From Eunapius fragilis (taxonomy: Eukaryota; Porifera; Demospongiae; Spongillida; Spongillidae): a stretch of 64,000 bases of DNA. This document shows positions 35,260 through 45,900 of the stretch, piece after piece. The stretch spans positions 5,278,395-5,342,394 of the forward strand of contig OY811974.1 in the NCBI GenBank assembly GCA_963681505.1. Direction: 5' to 3'. The position numbers and the translations under genes are program-made. The notes below the pieces were generated by a model that did not search any database, was not told the DNA's origin, and saw only the letters and a program-made list of their open reading frames with translations. Each line of letters starts with the position of its first letter. Position 1 is the first letter of the stretch.

Positions 35260-38200
35260 AGTCACTAGATCTGGTGCTCCCTTGCCAGGATGGCTCTGGC
35301 AATGGATCTAGCCAAAGTGAAATTCAACCTGCCGTAAATGTCTGCCAAGGTGGAAGGTTTGGGAGAGGGCATGCTGATTGCAAGGTGGGATGATCCTCCT
35401 TACCCCAGTTGCAGAAGGTCTCCACTGCTAAGGGAATGCAAGTCCACCCCAATTCTTGACATTTGGGGCCATTGCTGAGTAGCTTACGGGTCTCCGCTGC
35501 TGTAGAAGCTGCACCAGACATTCAACATGAATCCCTCAGTATGGCTGGGCAGAGAGGTGACGTTACTGTGACGTCAAACGCTGCAGGCTTTCCCCAACCT
35601 GCAATGAGCACATCAGCAGGTCTGGTGTGGTTGTGGTCCCTGGTAAGACCATGGCCCTTCTCCACGGTCACACTTAGATGAGCTCGCCGACAGAAATCGA
35701 CAATGACATCACGCAAGTGATTATGCCTAACCACCACATCTCCCCCATGCCTGCATGTTGCCCAGGGGATCAAGGGCAACCTTTGGGCAAAAGGGACACA
35801 CAGACCTACCAACACCCTCACCTAGCCACCACCTCAACGCGATCTGGAACTCATTGGGCTCCATATGTAAACCTAAGCCCTTGGAAGGGACCACTGATAG
35901 CCATGAAGGTGAATGAGGGGCTGATATAGACAGCAGTTTGGCCTTGTTGGCTGGGGAGGAAGCCTCTAATAATTTGAATTGCTCCTCATCAATCTTGCTG
36001 GAAAGCTCTCTCTGAGGAATGGGAGAAGCAAGGACAGACTCAACTGTGATTGCGTTATAAGAGGCGACTTTGGAGTTATAGGCCGTAACTGCCTGCTGAA
36101 GATGGAGATTGTGCAATTTGCCCAGGCTCGATGAAGAAAGTGAGGAAATGAAGGCAGCAGCAGCATGGCATGAGAGACAACGAAGGCCTAAGCCCCCGAA
36201 CCTCAAACTAAGCTGAGCCTGTTTCCAGGCCGTATCTGAGACTTCAATAGCTGAGCTGAGCACAAAACACTGCCTCACATCTTCATCGAAGGACACTAGG
36301 GCATCTGAAGCCAGACTAGGGGGAGTGACCCTGGTTAGGTGGACCATTTTGCAAAACCCTCCACACATGCGCAGTAATGTAAATGCCACCTGGAGATCAA
36401 CTCCAGCCACATCCACCAGACTTGAGAGTAATTTCTTGGATTCAGCGCACTTGTCAGCAATAAATTTGGAACAGTGTAAATAGTCGCCAACAGGAGCACC
36501 ATATTTGGTAGAAGGGAGAACTTTACAGCTGGTGGGAAAGAGGTGTTACCTTTACTGCTGAAGAGCTCACACTTGGCATAGTTGATGTGCAGACCCAGAG
36601 CAGGTCCCATCTCTTCAATGATGTGCATGGCCCGCAACACAGCTGGACGGTCTCCAGCTAAGACACTATCATCAAGATACCATGCCTGGTAGAGAAGGTC
36701 CACACATTCATCATCAGCATCCACACTGGAAATTAGTTTCTCCAAGACAAGTGAAAAAAGTAAGGGACCCAGTGGATCCCCCTGTTGAACCCCTGATTCT
36801 AAACTGATTTGACCTAGGGGGTGCCATAACAAAGGATGTGACCCATAACACCAAGATACCCATGGCAGAAGTTCAGGGAAAAACGTGGCACATTCATCCA
36901 CCACCGCCTGTCTGGAGACAACATTAAAAGCATTTTTCATGTCTACCTTGAATGCTACAAAGTCATCATCACCCCAGTGCTCCTCTATACAGATCTTCAA
37001 CCCATGGGTAACTTTTTCTGCCCCTGCACCACCAAATTGCAGAGGCTGAAAGAAATCAGCCGCCTTGACCTTCAACAAAGCACACATGCATTTCCCAACA
37101 AGTCTTCGTAATGTTTCCCCCACAGCAATGGGCCGTATGTCAGGTGCACATCCCTCCTTGTTCTTGTTTAGTGCGATTAGGGATCCCCCAGCCAGAAACC
37201 TTGACACTAAAGTGGGGGCCTTCCCTGCTGCCAGGATATTGATGACTAACCTAGGGGATGTGCATATGGGAGTGGGAAGAGGGATGCTAGCCACATCAAG
37301 CAGGTGTTGGACTCGTAAGCCGGGACAGAGAGGATGTTAAAGTCAGGCTGCAGTACAATAACTTCTGTATCCAGGACAGCTGGAACTACTGGTACAGGGC
37401 AGCTGAGGTGTTTTGCTTTCAAAAGTTGCCATGTGTTCTCATTGTTGGGAGCAATACCACTTGACTGCAGGAACAGACAAGCTTTCCCAAACATGCCAGA
37501 TCTGCCCAGAGAGATGGCCCTGTCAATGTTGTTAGTGCACTGGTGAATGGAAGAGGTGCTTTGGTGGATGTGGCTGATTGCCCTGCCTTTGGCCAAGTTC
37601 CAAAGTGAGCGCACGTCATTATCTGTCCACATGTTGCACAAGGTATCCACTGGGGGAGCCTTGTCATGACGTCCCTGGCACCTATGTGAAGGAAGAACAC
37701 ACTTTGGGAGCATAAAAAGTTTAAGCCATGCATCCTCAGAGTTCTCATGAATGACACTTTTTAATGCTGATGACAATGCTCGGGCAAAAGTGGGCCTGGA
37801 TCTTGAAGGAATGAAGCGTAAGGTGGGCTGGTTAAGGAGGCACACTTCCTCAAATGTAGGGAGGCTTGGTTCAGGTTGGTGGAGGGGTGGGGCTTCTACA
37901 GGTGGATTGTCAACAAGCATGGGTGTGTCTTCTGAACCTCGGACAGCATCTGCTCCTTCTACACACTTTTTGGAATGTGCGGATAGCCTGGAGTTGGAAA
38001 CCAGCTGAACACAACCGCGGCAGATGTGGAGGTCATTCTCCTCCAGCCAGGTGATTAGCACAATACCAGGCAGTACACCTTGCGCATGAAGTGTCATATG
38101 AGCTTTCCACATGGAGGGAGCAATCAATTCTGGGCACCCTACGACAATACACTGCTTCCTCTGTTGCTGCCTAGTTGTCTGGAGACAGGGCTGAGTTTGG

Positions 38201-38645
38201 TGGCTGACTGTGAACATGCTGCTCTTCTATGGATGATAAACCTAGTGTGGGCTGGGAATGAAATGTATGTCTGTGGGAAGCCCTTGAAGAGGCTCTGGAT
38301 GAAGGACTGGGAAGCTGCTTTGGGGAAGTAGGAGGTGTAGCAAGAGATTTGCGGGGGGCACAAGTGGGGACTTAGGTGGTGATGTCAGCGAAGGTTCAAG
38401 CGGCGCGGAAGATGAGGGTGATGGTTGTGGGTTAGACATTGGTGGAAACGCGGACTGGGTCTGGGGATGAGAGTGTGAGCTTGACAGCTGTGAATGAGGC
38501 AGCTATCTGTGTGGCAGCCGTCTCAGAGCTGGGAGTTCGGTCAAAGGATGCTCGGATAGCGGGGAAGAGGAACTAATAGGGAACTGATTCCGTACACGAG
38601 AACGAGTAAGCCTAGACGAGGTGGGAGGTGACAAGGGGGGGTATG
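35260..38645 (-). pseudogene. LINE retrotransposon ORF, 3' part: zinc finger, reverse transcriptase, C-terminal nuclease-like domain (broken)
   Basis: Minus-strand frames in order: Pro/Ser-rich linker (to about 38.24 kb); Cys/His finger region (CIVVGCPELIA...HMTLH, ICRGCVQL...HSKKC, 38217-37246); reverse transcriptase (VDMKNAFNVVSRQ, SGVQQGDPLGPLLFSLVL, catalytic WYLDDSVLAG, 37294-36335); RFGGLGLR linker (36416-35727); and a C-terminal domain with RPADVLI and FDVTVTSPL, resembling a restriction-like endonuclease. It is broken by frameshifts near 37.27 and 36.38 kb and a stop at 35522-35524. The family normally primes reverse transcription of its own RNA. The 5' part lies at 40992-41298, separated by inserted elements. 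Confidence 0.85.
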
Positions 38646-38775
38646 TAGTCTCGTCCCCAGACCCATATTCCCAACAGCTGCGGGTGGATTACATCACCGC
38701 TACGTGGAAAGTGGCACGTAGCGGTGATGTAATCCACCCGCAGCTGTTGGGAATATGGGTCTGGGGACGAGACTA
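38646..38775. mobile_element. Near-perfect palindromic MITE, 130 bp
   Basis: Arms of about 60 bp (TAGTCTCGTCCCCAGACCCA... and inverse) separated by an 8-nt loop. Flanked by ggggtatg on each side (38638-38645, 38776-38783): an 8-9-bp target duplication. Confidence 0.9.
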
Positions 38776-39036
38776 GGGGTATGTAGTCTCGTCCCCAGAC
38801 CCATATTCCCAACAGCTGCGGGTGGATTACATCACCGCTACGTGGAAAGTGGGTCTGGGAAATAAGAACGACGCACTTGTTCCGAGCGTCCCAAAACATT
38901 GGGACGGATGTGTATATACGTAATGACGCTGACGTAACCTAAACAATACATGCAAGTTGCTGATTACCTGATTTCAAGTGGAAGGTGTGGTTCAATTAGA
39001 CATCGAAGTGGGAATGTGCGAGCAAGATACACGTAT

Positions 39037-39544
39037 CAGCGGCGGATCCAGGGGGGGGGCACTCGGGGCACGTGCCCCCCCCCCCCCCCCCCCCCCTTCA
39101 TTAATAAATTCATAATTTTCGGGCCGCATTTTATAATATAGCTGCACGATTGCGCTGTCTATTGATATCCGCACGCATGAACTCTACTACTGTACTATAT
39201 CCCGGGCCCCCCGATACGCGATCATACTTCCCCCCCCCCCGCCCTTCGTATCGGGCCAGAAACCAACAGCACCCCCCCCCCCCCCCCCCCCCCCCCCCCG
39301 CTCTTCGTTTTGGGCCAGAATCCGACAGCACCCCCCCCCCCCCCCCCCCCCCCCGCTCCTCGTATCGGGCCATAAACCGACAGCACCCCCCCCCCCCCCC
39401 CCCCCCGCTCCTCGTATCGGGCCATAAACCGACAGCACCCCCCCCCCCCCCCCGCTTTTCGTATCGGGCCAGAAGCCGACCCCACCCCCAGCCACACCCA
39501 CCATCCGTGCCCCCCCCCCCCCCCAAAACCTGTATCCGCCGCTG
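39037..39544. mobile_element. MITE with CAGCGGCGGATCC ends and poly-C minisatellite interior
   Basis: Ends CAGCGGCGGAT / ATCCGCCGCTG, flanked by cgtat (39032-39036, 39545-39549), a 5-bp duplication as in some hAT groups. The interior has five units of about 50-65 bp, each cctcgtatcgggccataaac-like text followed by runs of 14-30 C. The complementary strand is a series of long G-runs. Open frames in it are artefacts. Confidence 0.75.
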
Positions 39545-39594
39545 CGTATTGAGGTTTTTTTTGCGTGCGGTTCAAAGGCTAGAATGAGCTAGGC

Positions 39595-39905
39595 TGGCGC
39601 ACAACATGGACAAGGGCGCCATTGTGGGCGCACAACGTGGACAAGGATGCCATTGTGGGCGCACAACGTGGACAAGGATGCCATTGTGGGCGCACAACGT
39701 GGACAGCCATTGTGCATGGGCGCACAACGTGGACAGCCATTGTGGGCACACAACGTGGACAAGGATGCCATTGTGGGCACACAACGTGGACAGCCATTGT
39801 GGGCACACAACGTGGACAGCCATTGTGGGCGCACAACGTGGACAGCCATTGTGGGCGCACAACGTGGACAAGGATGCCATTGTGGGCGCACAACGTGGAG
39901 AAGGG
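39595..39905. repeat. Minisatellite, 31- and 25-bp units
   Basis: About eleven units of gcgcacaacgtggacaagga + tgccattgtgg, alternating with a shorter form (ggacagccattgtgg). Very low divergence indicates recent expansion. All frames on both strands stay open, so no protein is called. Confidence 0.95.
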
Positions 39906-40369
39906 TGCCTTCCGTGCCATACTTTGCACCATATGAATGGTCACATGTGAGTGGTTTGCACCCATGTGACTGGTTTATACGATACATGGCCATTTTCTCC
40001 CCCGAGGAATGCCCGGAACTGGAGCAATCTCAGCAGACCTATGGACTGGCCACACCCAAGGACTTCACCCTGCCTCCTCACAACCCTCTATGGACTGAAT
40101 TAAGAAACGTTCACAGCTTTCCAAGCGAGCAGTGAAGCAGATGGACCTATGAGAGAAAGGTGTATTAAGCGAGATGGTAGTGTATGTTGTGCTGCTATGG
40201 TCATAAGCATAGTGTGCCATCCTGTAATCCTATTTAGTCGGCCGCTTCACATGAAGAGATAACACCAGTCCCTGAGCCTGATATGGATATAAGGAATCAC
40301 ATCCCCAGACTGCATCAGCGCTAGAGGGAGGAAAAAGGTTGTGTGTAGGCACAATATGTGTGCAACCTT

Positions 40370-40373
<4 letters not shown>

Positions 40374-40432
<59 letters not shown>
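40374..40432. repeat. (TG)n microsatellite
   Basis: About 29 TG units inside the 2.2-kb element. Confidence 0.95.
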
Positions 40433-40436
<4 letters not shown>

Positions 40437-40991
40437 TGTGGGTTATATAAAATGTTGTCATGGAGCTGTTCGTTATTGCACTTGGAGGAGTTGGAAAGGG
40501 TTAAAGTGACACACTGTTTCAGCTGTCTTCTCCAAACACTTCCACAGGCTGTGACACAGAAAGCTTGTTCACAAGCTGATATTTGCATTACATATCTGCT
40601 GACTGCTCGAAAACAGCTAATACAGGCGTAACCTTCCGAGAACTCTTTCACTTCATCGGAATTTTTGCCTTGCTTACAAGCTAGTTCTGTAATACCCTGC
40701 CTGAAAAAGGGAGAGGAGAGCACACCCAGTCCTCCGAAGCAGCACGGCCAAAAGCAACGATAGATAACACGCGTAGTAAAATCATGCGGAAATGATAGCG
40801 CTTATTGCGTTCTAATTGTGCGAGATTAGTTCTAAATTTAGATTGCCGTACTATTTTTGGACATAAACATTGAAGGACGCTCGGAACAAGTGCGTCGTTC
40901 TTATTTCCCAGACCCACTTTCCACGTAGCGGTGATGTAATCCACCCGCAGCTGTTGGGAATATGGGTCTGGGGACGAGACTAGGGGGTATG

Positions 40992-41298
40992 CGGGAAGGG
41001 ACTGCTGCTGGCTGCGGTGAGCGAAGTGGCTGTGGTAAATGGGGAAATGAATAATGCTCTGCAGGAAGGGGAGGCGTAGACAGGAGAGAGAGTTCAGACG
41101 CCTGAGTGGATGAGCATGAAGGCGAAAGGATATGGAGCGGCGACTGCGACGATGTTTGAGATGCTGTAGGCCTAATCGACGCGTTATTAGCACACTTACC
41201 TTTTCTTCCTGGGTAGCAGTTGATGCAGCCTTCTTGCCCTTAGCACAAGAGCAGCCCTTGCAACGCGCTCCATTGCCATTGCATTTACAGCACGGCAT
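40992..41298 (-). pseudogene. LINE ORF, 5' part (Cys-rich N-terminus)
   Basis: The ATG at 41298 opens MPCCKCNGNGARCKGCSCAK, a Cys-rich motif typical of the start of this LINE family. A one-base frameshift near 41230 moves the reading to a frame continuing CINCYPGRKGKC and a Ser/Pro-rich linker. The frame reaches the insertion at 40991 and its continuation lies at 38645, so the LINE predates the inserted elements. Both halves together span about 3.7 kb. Confidence 0.75.
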
Positions 41299-41494
41299 TT
41301 AGTTTATTATTATTGTTATTTTCGTTAACTATTAAAGTTTTTTAACTATTGTACATTTTTCATAGTATTGACCAATCATTGCCTAACGTTTCTGTGAATC
41401 AGATTTTCATTTTGACATTGTATTGTTGCAATACACAGGAGCAAACAAAGGTGATGAAGAAAAAAACTAGGGACAATTATCACGTTATCCACTG

Positions 41495-42604
41495 TAACTT
41501 ACCAAATACATCATGCAGTGCCTCTTATGCAATGTCACAATGACTTCAGACTTTCATATAATACTAACTAGTTTAATTACAGCATATAGGTGTTATTGGA
41601 GTAATTAAAATTGCGATTTTCCTTTCAGACCAATCAACTATTAAAAACAATGCAGTAACAACGTAGAAAAATTTATGAATATGGGCATTCTGTCTTCTGC
41701 TTGACTCGAGGGATTTTTTCTTGAGTAGTTCATTTCATCCTGTATCTCCCTCTTTCTCGAACTCAAAGAACCTGAATTAGCTAGTTCATTTCACCCCGTG
41801 TGTTCATATTTTGAATCATGCTGCCAGTCTTTGGCAGTGCTGTTTTCATCACAGCTTTACATTCATACAATATGTGCAGATATTAATGCATCATCTGCAT
41901 ATGCATGTGTTGCCAATTACCCAAATAAACTTAGCTCTGGTACTTGGTTCGGTTACTGTTATATTAACAGTATTGCTCTCATATTCTACCAATACTCTTG
42001 CAATGTTTTTCTAGCCACAGACATTTGTGAAGTTCAGAGAGCCCTTGCTGTCTTAAACAAAGTCTGATACCATGATTCTTGTGCTTTTCCCTTTAGGTCA
42101 AATTTTCTGCATGTCAGATTGATCCCATTGTATTACCAGATGATCATAAGAATTGAAAAGAATAATAGGCACATATATATTTTACCATGAATTACTTGTG
42201 AGCATTCACATGTAGAGGAGAACCACTGACCCGCTGCATTCCTACTGTTGAGGAAGCCTAACCTCACCATAGATTATAGAAACTGTTTACAATATTCAAT
42301 ATCTTCCCTCTCATGCCCATCGATGTTTATCCCTTTTCCCACTTTTGAAACCCAGGTGGTGGAGCCACCTTCTTGATGTATTCTTTGACAGTAAGGTTGA
42401 AGGGTTAAAAAGTCTCCATTTAACTAAATTTAATTGTTGTCTAGGGTGAACAAACCTTTCGTGCACACTGGCTGATAACGTGCATTTTGCTCGCACACAA
42501 CAATTCAGCCTGTCTATTGTTACCTTTACCTTTCACTGTTACATGTATCTCAAATTTTGTTTCAAAGATAAGACTGTAATTTTACATGCAGATTGATAAT
42601 CAGT
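41495..42604. other. No gene assigned
   Basis: Contains an 89-codon plus-strand frame (41798-42067, Cys/Tyr-rich, ordinary composition) with no recognised homology. The missing 5' exons of the receptor gene could lie here or further left; I could not identify a signal-peptide exon. Confidence 0.35.
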
Positions 42605-42687
42605 CATGCATTTAAGATTATGCAGTCAGTTGATTTCTTTCTTTTCTTTCCAAAGAAATCAACTGACTGCATAATCTTAAATGCATG
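42605..42687. repeat. Perfect 36-bp hairpin with 11-nt loop
   Basis: Arms 42605-42640 and 42652-42687 are exact complements (tgcatttaagattatgcagt...), loop cttttctttcc. It lies just 5' of the Ig exon, probably in an intron. It could be a tiny fold-back transposon or a small-RNA precursor. Confidence 0.9.
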
Positions 42688-42932
42688 CAGCAATCATCAC
42701 ATATCATCCAAAAACCGAAATAAGGAAAGTGGGCTAAAATGGTTGCTATGCTCATACGCTTTAAATTAAACTTGAAATAATACTTCTGGGGAGTCTTGTC
42801 TTTGTACACATTATTACTAATGAAATGTTTATTGTTATCTAATTGCTTCAAACTACCTAGATGTATGAGGTGTACAAATGCTATGTGCTGATTTCACTAT
42901 TGTTGATACAACCGTTTGTTACCCACACTAGG

Positions 42933-45900
42933 TGCTGGCAGTGTTGTCATCTCACCATCAGATGACTATACAGCATTTGAGAACAATATATCACCATTTA
43001 CCTTCAATTGTTCTGGAAGTGGGAAATTTTTGAACTGGAGAGTGGATGGGTACTCAACTGGTACACAATATGTACTCAGTAAAGGAATACAGGATACACA
43101 CTACATTGTGTCACCAGATGGGCTTACTGTATCCTCTCAGCTCATTGTTCCCACAATAAAAGCTAACAGAAACATCACAGTGATCTGTACAGTGCTGGAT
43201 ACATCTTATCAGCCTCACTCAAGTAATCCAGTGAGGCTCACTCTGCAAGGTACAGCATTAAGCGTAATTTTTGAGTTAATGGTATTGATACCATTTAATG
43301 CAGTATGACTCATTCATCAAAAATATTGGTAGTAAAATGAAATATATGGCAACTTTGCGAAAATCTGGTATGCTAGTGTAGCAAACCCAGCCCTCTTCAA
43401 TGTTAGATTTATGATACAGTATGAAGTAGCTAGGCGTAGCCAGGTAATAGCCCACATATGTGATAATAAGCCACACTCTCTATCAGATAGGTACAAATCT
43501 TGGTATCTGAAATTTGAGTTCTATACTATATTCTGAACCTCTTATATTTATTATCCTTACCTTGTATAGTATTATATTAGTGTGTATCCCAAGCTAATTA
43601 TTTGGCACTAAAACATTGAGATAACAGTGATGGATAGGTAGGGCTCACTACTGTATGGTCATTGTTAATCTTTGAAGGTTCCTTCTATTTCCAACTCCCT
43701 GTACATATTTTGATGTATATGTACATGCAACTATTTTCATTACTGTGTGTATTATAATTGTTTTCATTATCTGCGTAGTCCTGTACATGTATTTTTGTTC
43801 GTGTTATTGCTGTTTTCAAATTCCTTATATTTTCCCCATCTAGGCATCCTTCCTCCACCACAGCAGTTCAATGTTAGCTCAACCAACACTACCTTAGTGG
43901 TCTTCTGGGTTGCACCACCATCTCTTGAAGTTTCAACCCCTCCCATTATATCTCATTATGTACTTGGTAACAATGTCACCAACATTACAAAGACCATCAG
44001 TAATCCACCTGGATGCAGGCCTAATGTGTCTTGTATTTCATCACTTGATCTTTCTGATCCATCATTGTTGATGAATAATGGATCCTATGGAGAGCAAAAT
44101 ACAACCATATTGGACTATAATGGTACAATTCAGTTTACATTATTTGCTGTCAATGGAGCTGGAGATGGAAATTCAACAAAATTTATCTACATAACTCCAA
44201 AGAGGAAACTGCAGACATGTTAGTTTACAATTACTTAATATTCAATTATTCAGGAGGGTGGAACATGTGTGGAATGTACATATATGTCCACCCCACCACA
44301 TGCTTGTACATGCACCTAACGTACGTACTGTATTGACGTTTAGTGTAATGTATTTTAGAACACCTAGATGTACATACATGTACATACAGCAAGAAATGAG
44401 ATATAGTATTTTCTTGCAATAGCCAAGATTCCTCCACCAAGCCCAACTGTGCACACAACTGGAAATACATCTAACATTTTGGATAACCCCAGTGCACCTA
44501 CTTCCAAACTATCTAATGGTTAGCATTTGTTTTCATGTTTTTGGTGTTTAATTTTTTTTTTCAGGGATGATTGCATCAATAATCCTGCCAGTTACAGTAG
44601 TGGTGGTAGCTGCAGTTGCCATGGTGATAATTCTGGTGGTCATATATATCAGGAAGATAAAAGGTAAGTCATAGCTAATATAGCATATATGCCATCTCAT
44701 GCATACTTGTGCAACACCTTCTTTGCACATAATTAATCATTCTGTTGTCACATGCTCAGTCAGTAGGAACATAAAGAGCACACAGTACACATGCTTGTGG
44801 ACATTCTCCTCAAGGAGCGCAACAGAGAGATGGGGGGAAGGGGGGGGGGAGACAGTCGTATATATCCAGTGTTCTCTATTAAAAATCACAAGGTGTGTGT
44901 GTGTGTGCACATGTGTTTGTGGCATGCAAATCATGAGGTATATGAGGTCCTCAAATAAAATTTACAGACTTGGAACACAGCTGAATAACATAAACCACTG
45001 CTTTTTGTAACTCAGCAGAATAAGCCATCTCTTGTCGATCAGTCTAGTATACAAAAAGGTTTACCAACAACGGTATATGATTGCCTTGGCACATGAGTGG
45101 TAAGGATGCTGGCCAGGCACTATTTTTTGCCCCCATAGCTTTAGTATAGTAGGAGGGCCTGGGGACGCAGTTGTGGCTAGAATAGGTGCCGTCGCATGTA
45201 TACTTATCATCATGCAGCTTCTGGGATGACTACATCTCATGATACTCCACCTGCAAATAACATCTATGTTCGATCATCTGATGTCATGAGGTAAGTCATT
45301 GCTGTTGCACTGCATATCATTTATTCCATTCAAAATGTTCCCATCATATCAAGATTGGATGAAGATCCATTTTTTGTTCCTGTGCTGCGCCTTCAAAGAA
45401 ACAATGATCAGAGTAACCAAAATGGCTCACTGCCATATCAAAATAAGGTTAGTATAATAGGCGTTCATGATTGTCAATCTAAATGAATTTATAAATGTCC
45501 AATAGCAACGTTTAGTCAAATACGAAGCGCATTATTAATCATTGATAGTTCAAAAGATAGAATGAAGTAATTAATTAAACTCAATAATGACTACAACTTT
45601 CAATTTTATAGTAGCCTTGATTTAAAAAGAATCAATGTTATTAAAATCAATTACCTCTCAACATAATTTGAGTAAATAAATGGTGTTTTTTAGTTCATTT
45701 ATTAAAACTAACAGTTAATCAAAACAACAAATCAAAATTGATAATGCTAAATGAGCACTGCAATTGTCATAAAGTTTGAGAAAGTTTGAGTTTATAACTA
45801 ATTAAACAACAAATGTAACTTGATAATGCTAAGTGACCACTACAATCATAATAAAGTTTCGGTTTATAACACCTAATTTCAAAATCAAATGGTGTGTTTT

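Larger units (their letters stand above)
38784..40982. mobile_element. 2.2-kb non-autonomous element with >100-bp TIRs, same family as the 130-bp MITE
   Basis: The left end repeats the MITE arm, then continues gtgggtctgggaaataagaa. The right end (from about 40875) is the inverse over more than 100 bp. Right flank gggggtatg (40983-40991) matches the left flank ggggtatg. It inserted into the LINE, whose 5' part resumes at 40992. Content: a poly-C MITE, a minisatellite, a TG tract, and two frames of normal composition without recognised homology (plus, about 39900-40134; minus, about 40440-40720). No transposase recognised. Confidence 0.8.
34178..41494. mobile_element. TA-flanked element swollen by nested insertions (7.3 kb)
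   Basis: The left end CAGTGGATAACGTGATAATT and the right end are inverse copies for about 150 bp (34178-34345 vs 41345-41494), with TA on both flanks (34176-34177, 41495-41496). The interior consists of other elements: MITEs at 34.4 and 34.65-35.2 kb and the LINE at 35.3-41.3 kb with its own insertions. Most simply, a short TA-target element became a landing pad. Confidence 0.6.

Noticed and set aside
39131-39587. Gly-rich or Pro-rich frames on both strands
   Set aside because: Produced by the poly-C/poly-G minisatellite.
39572-40135. Open frames over the 31-bp minisatellite (up to 162 codons)
   Set aside because: All six frames are open because of the repeat. Only the last ~75 codons have normal composition, with no homology recognised, so I noted but did not call them.
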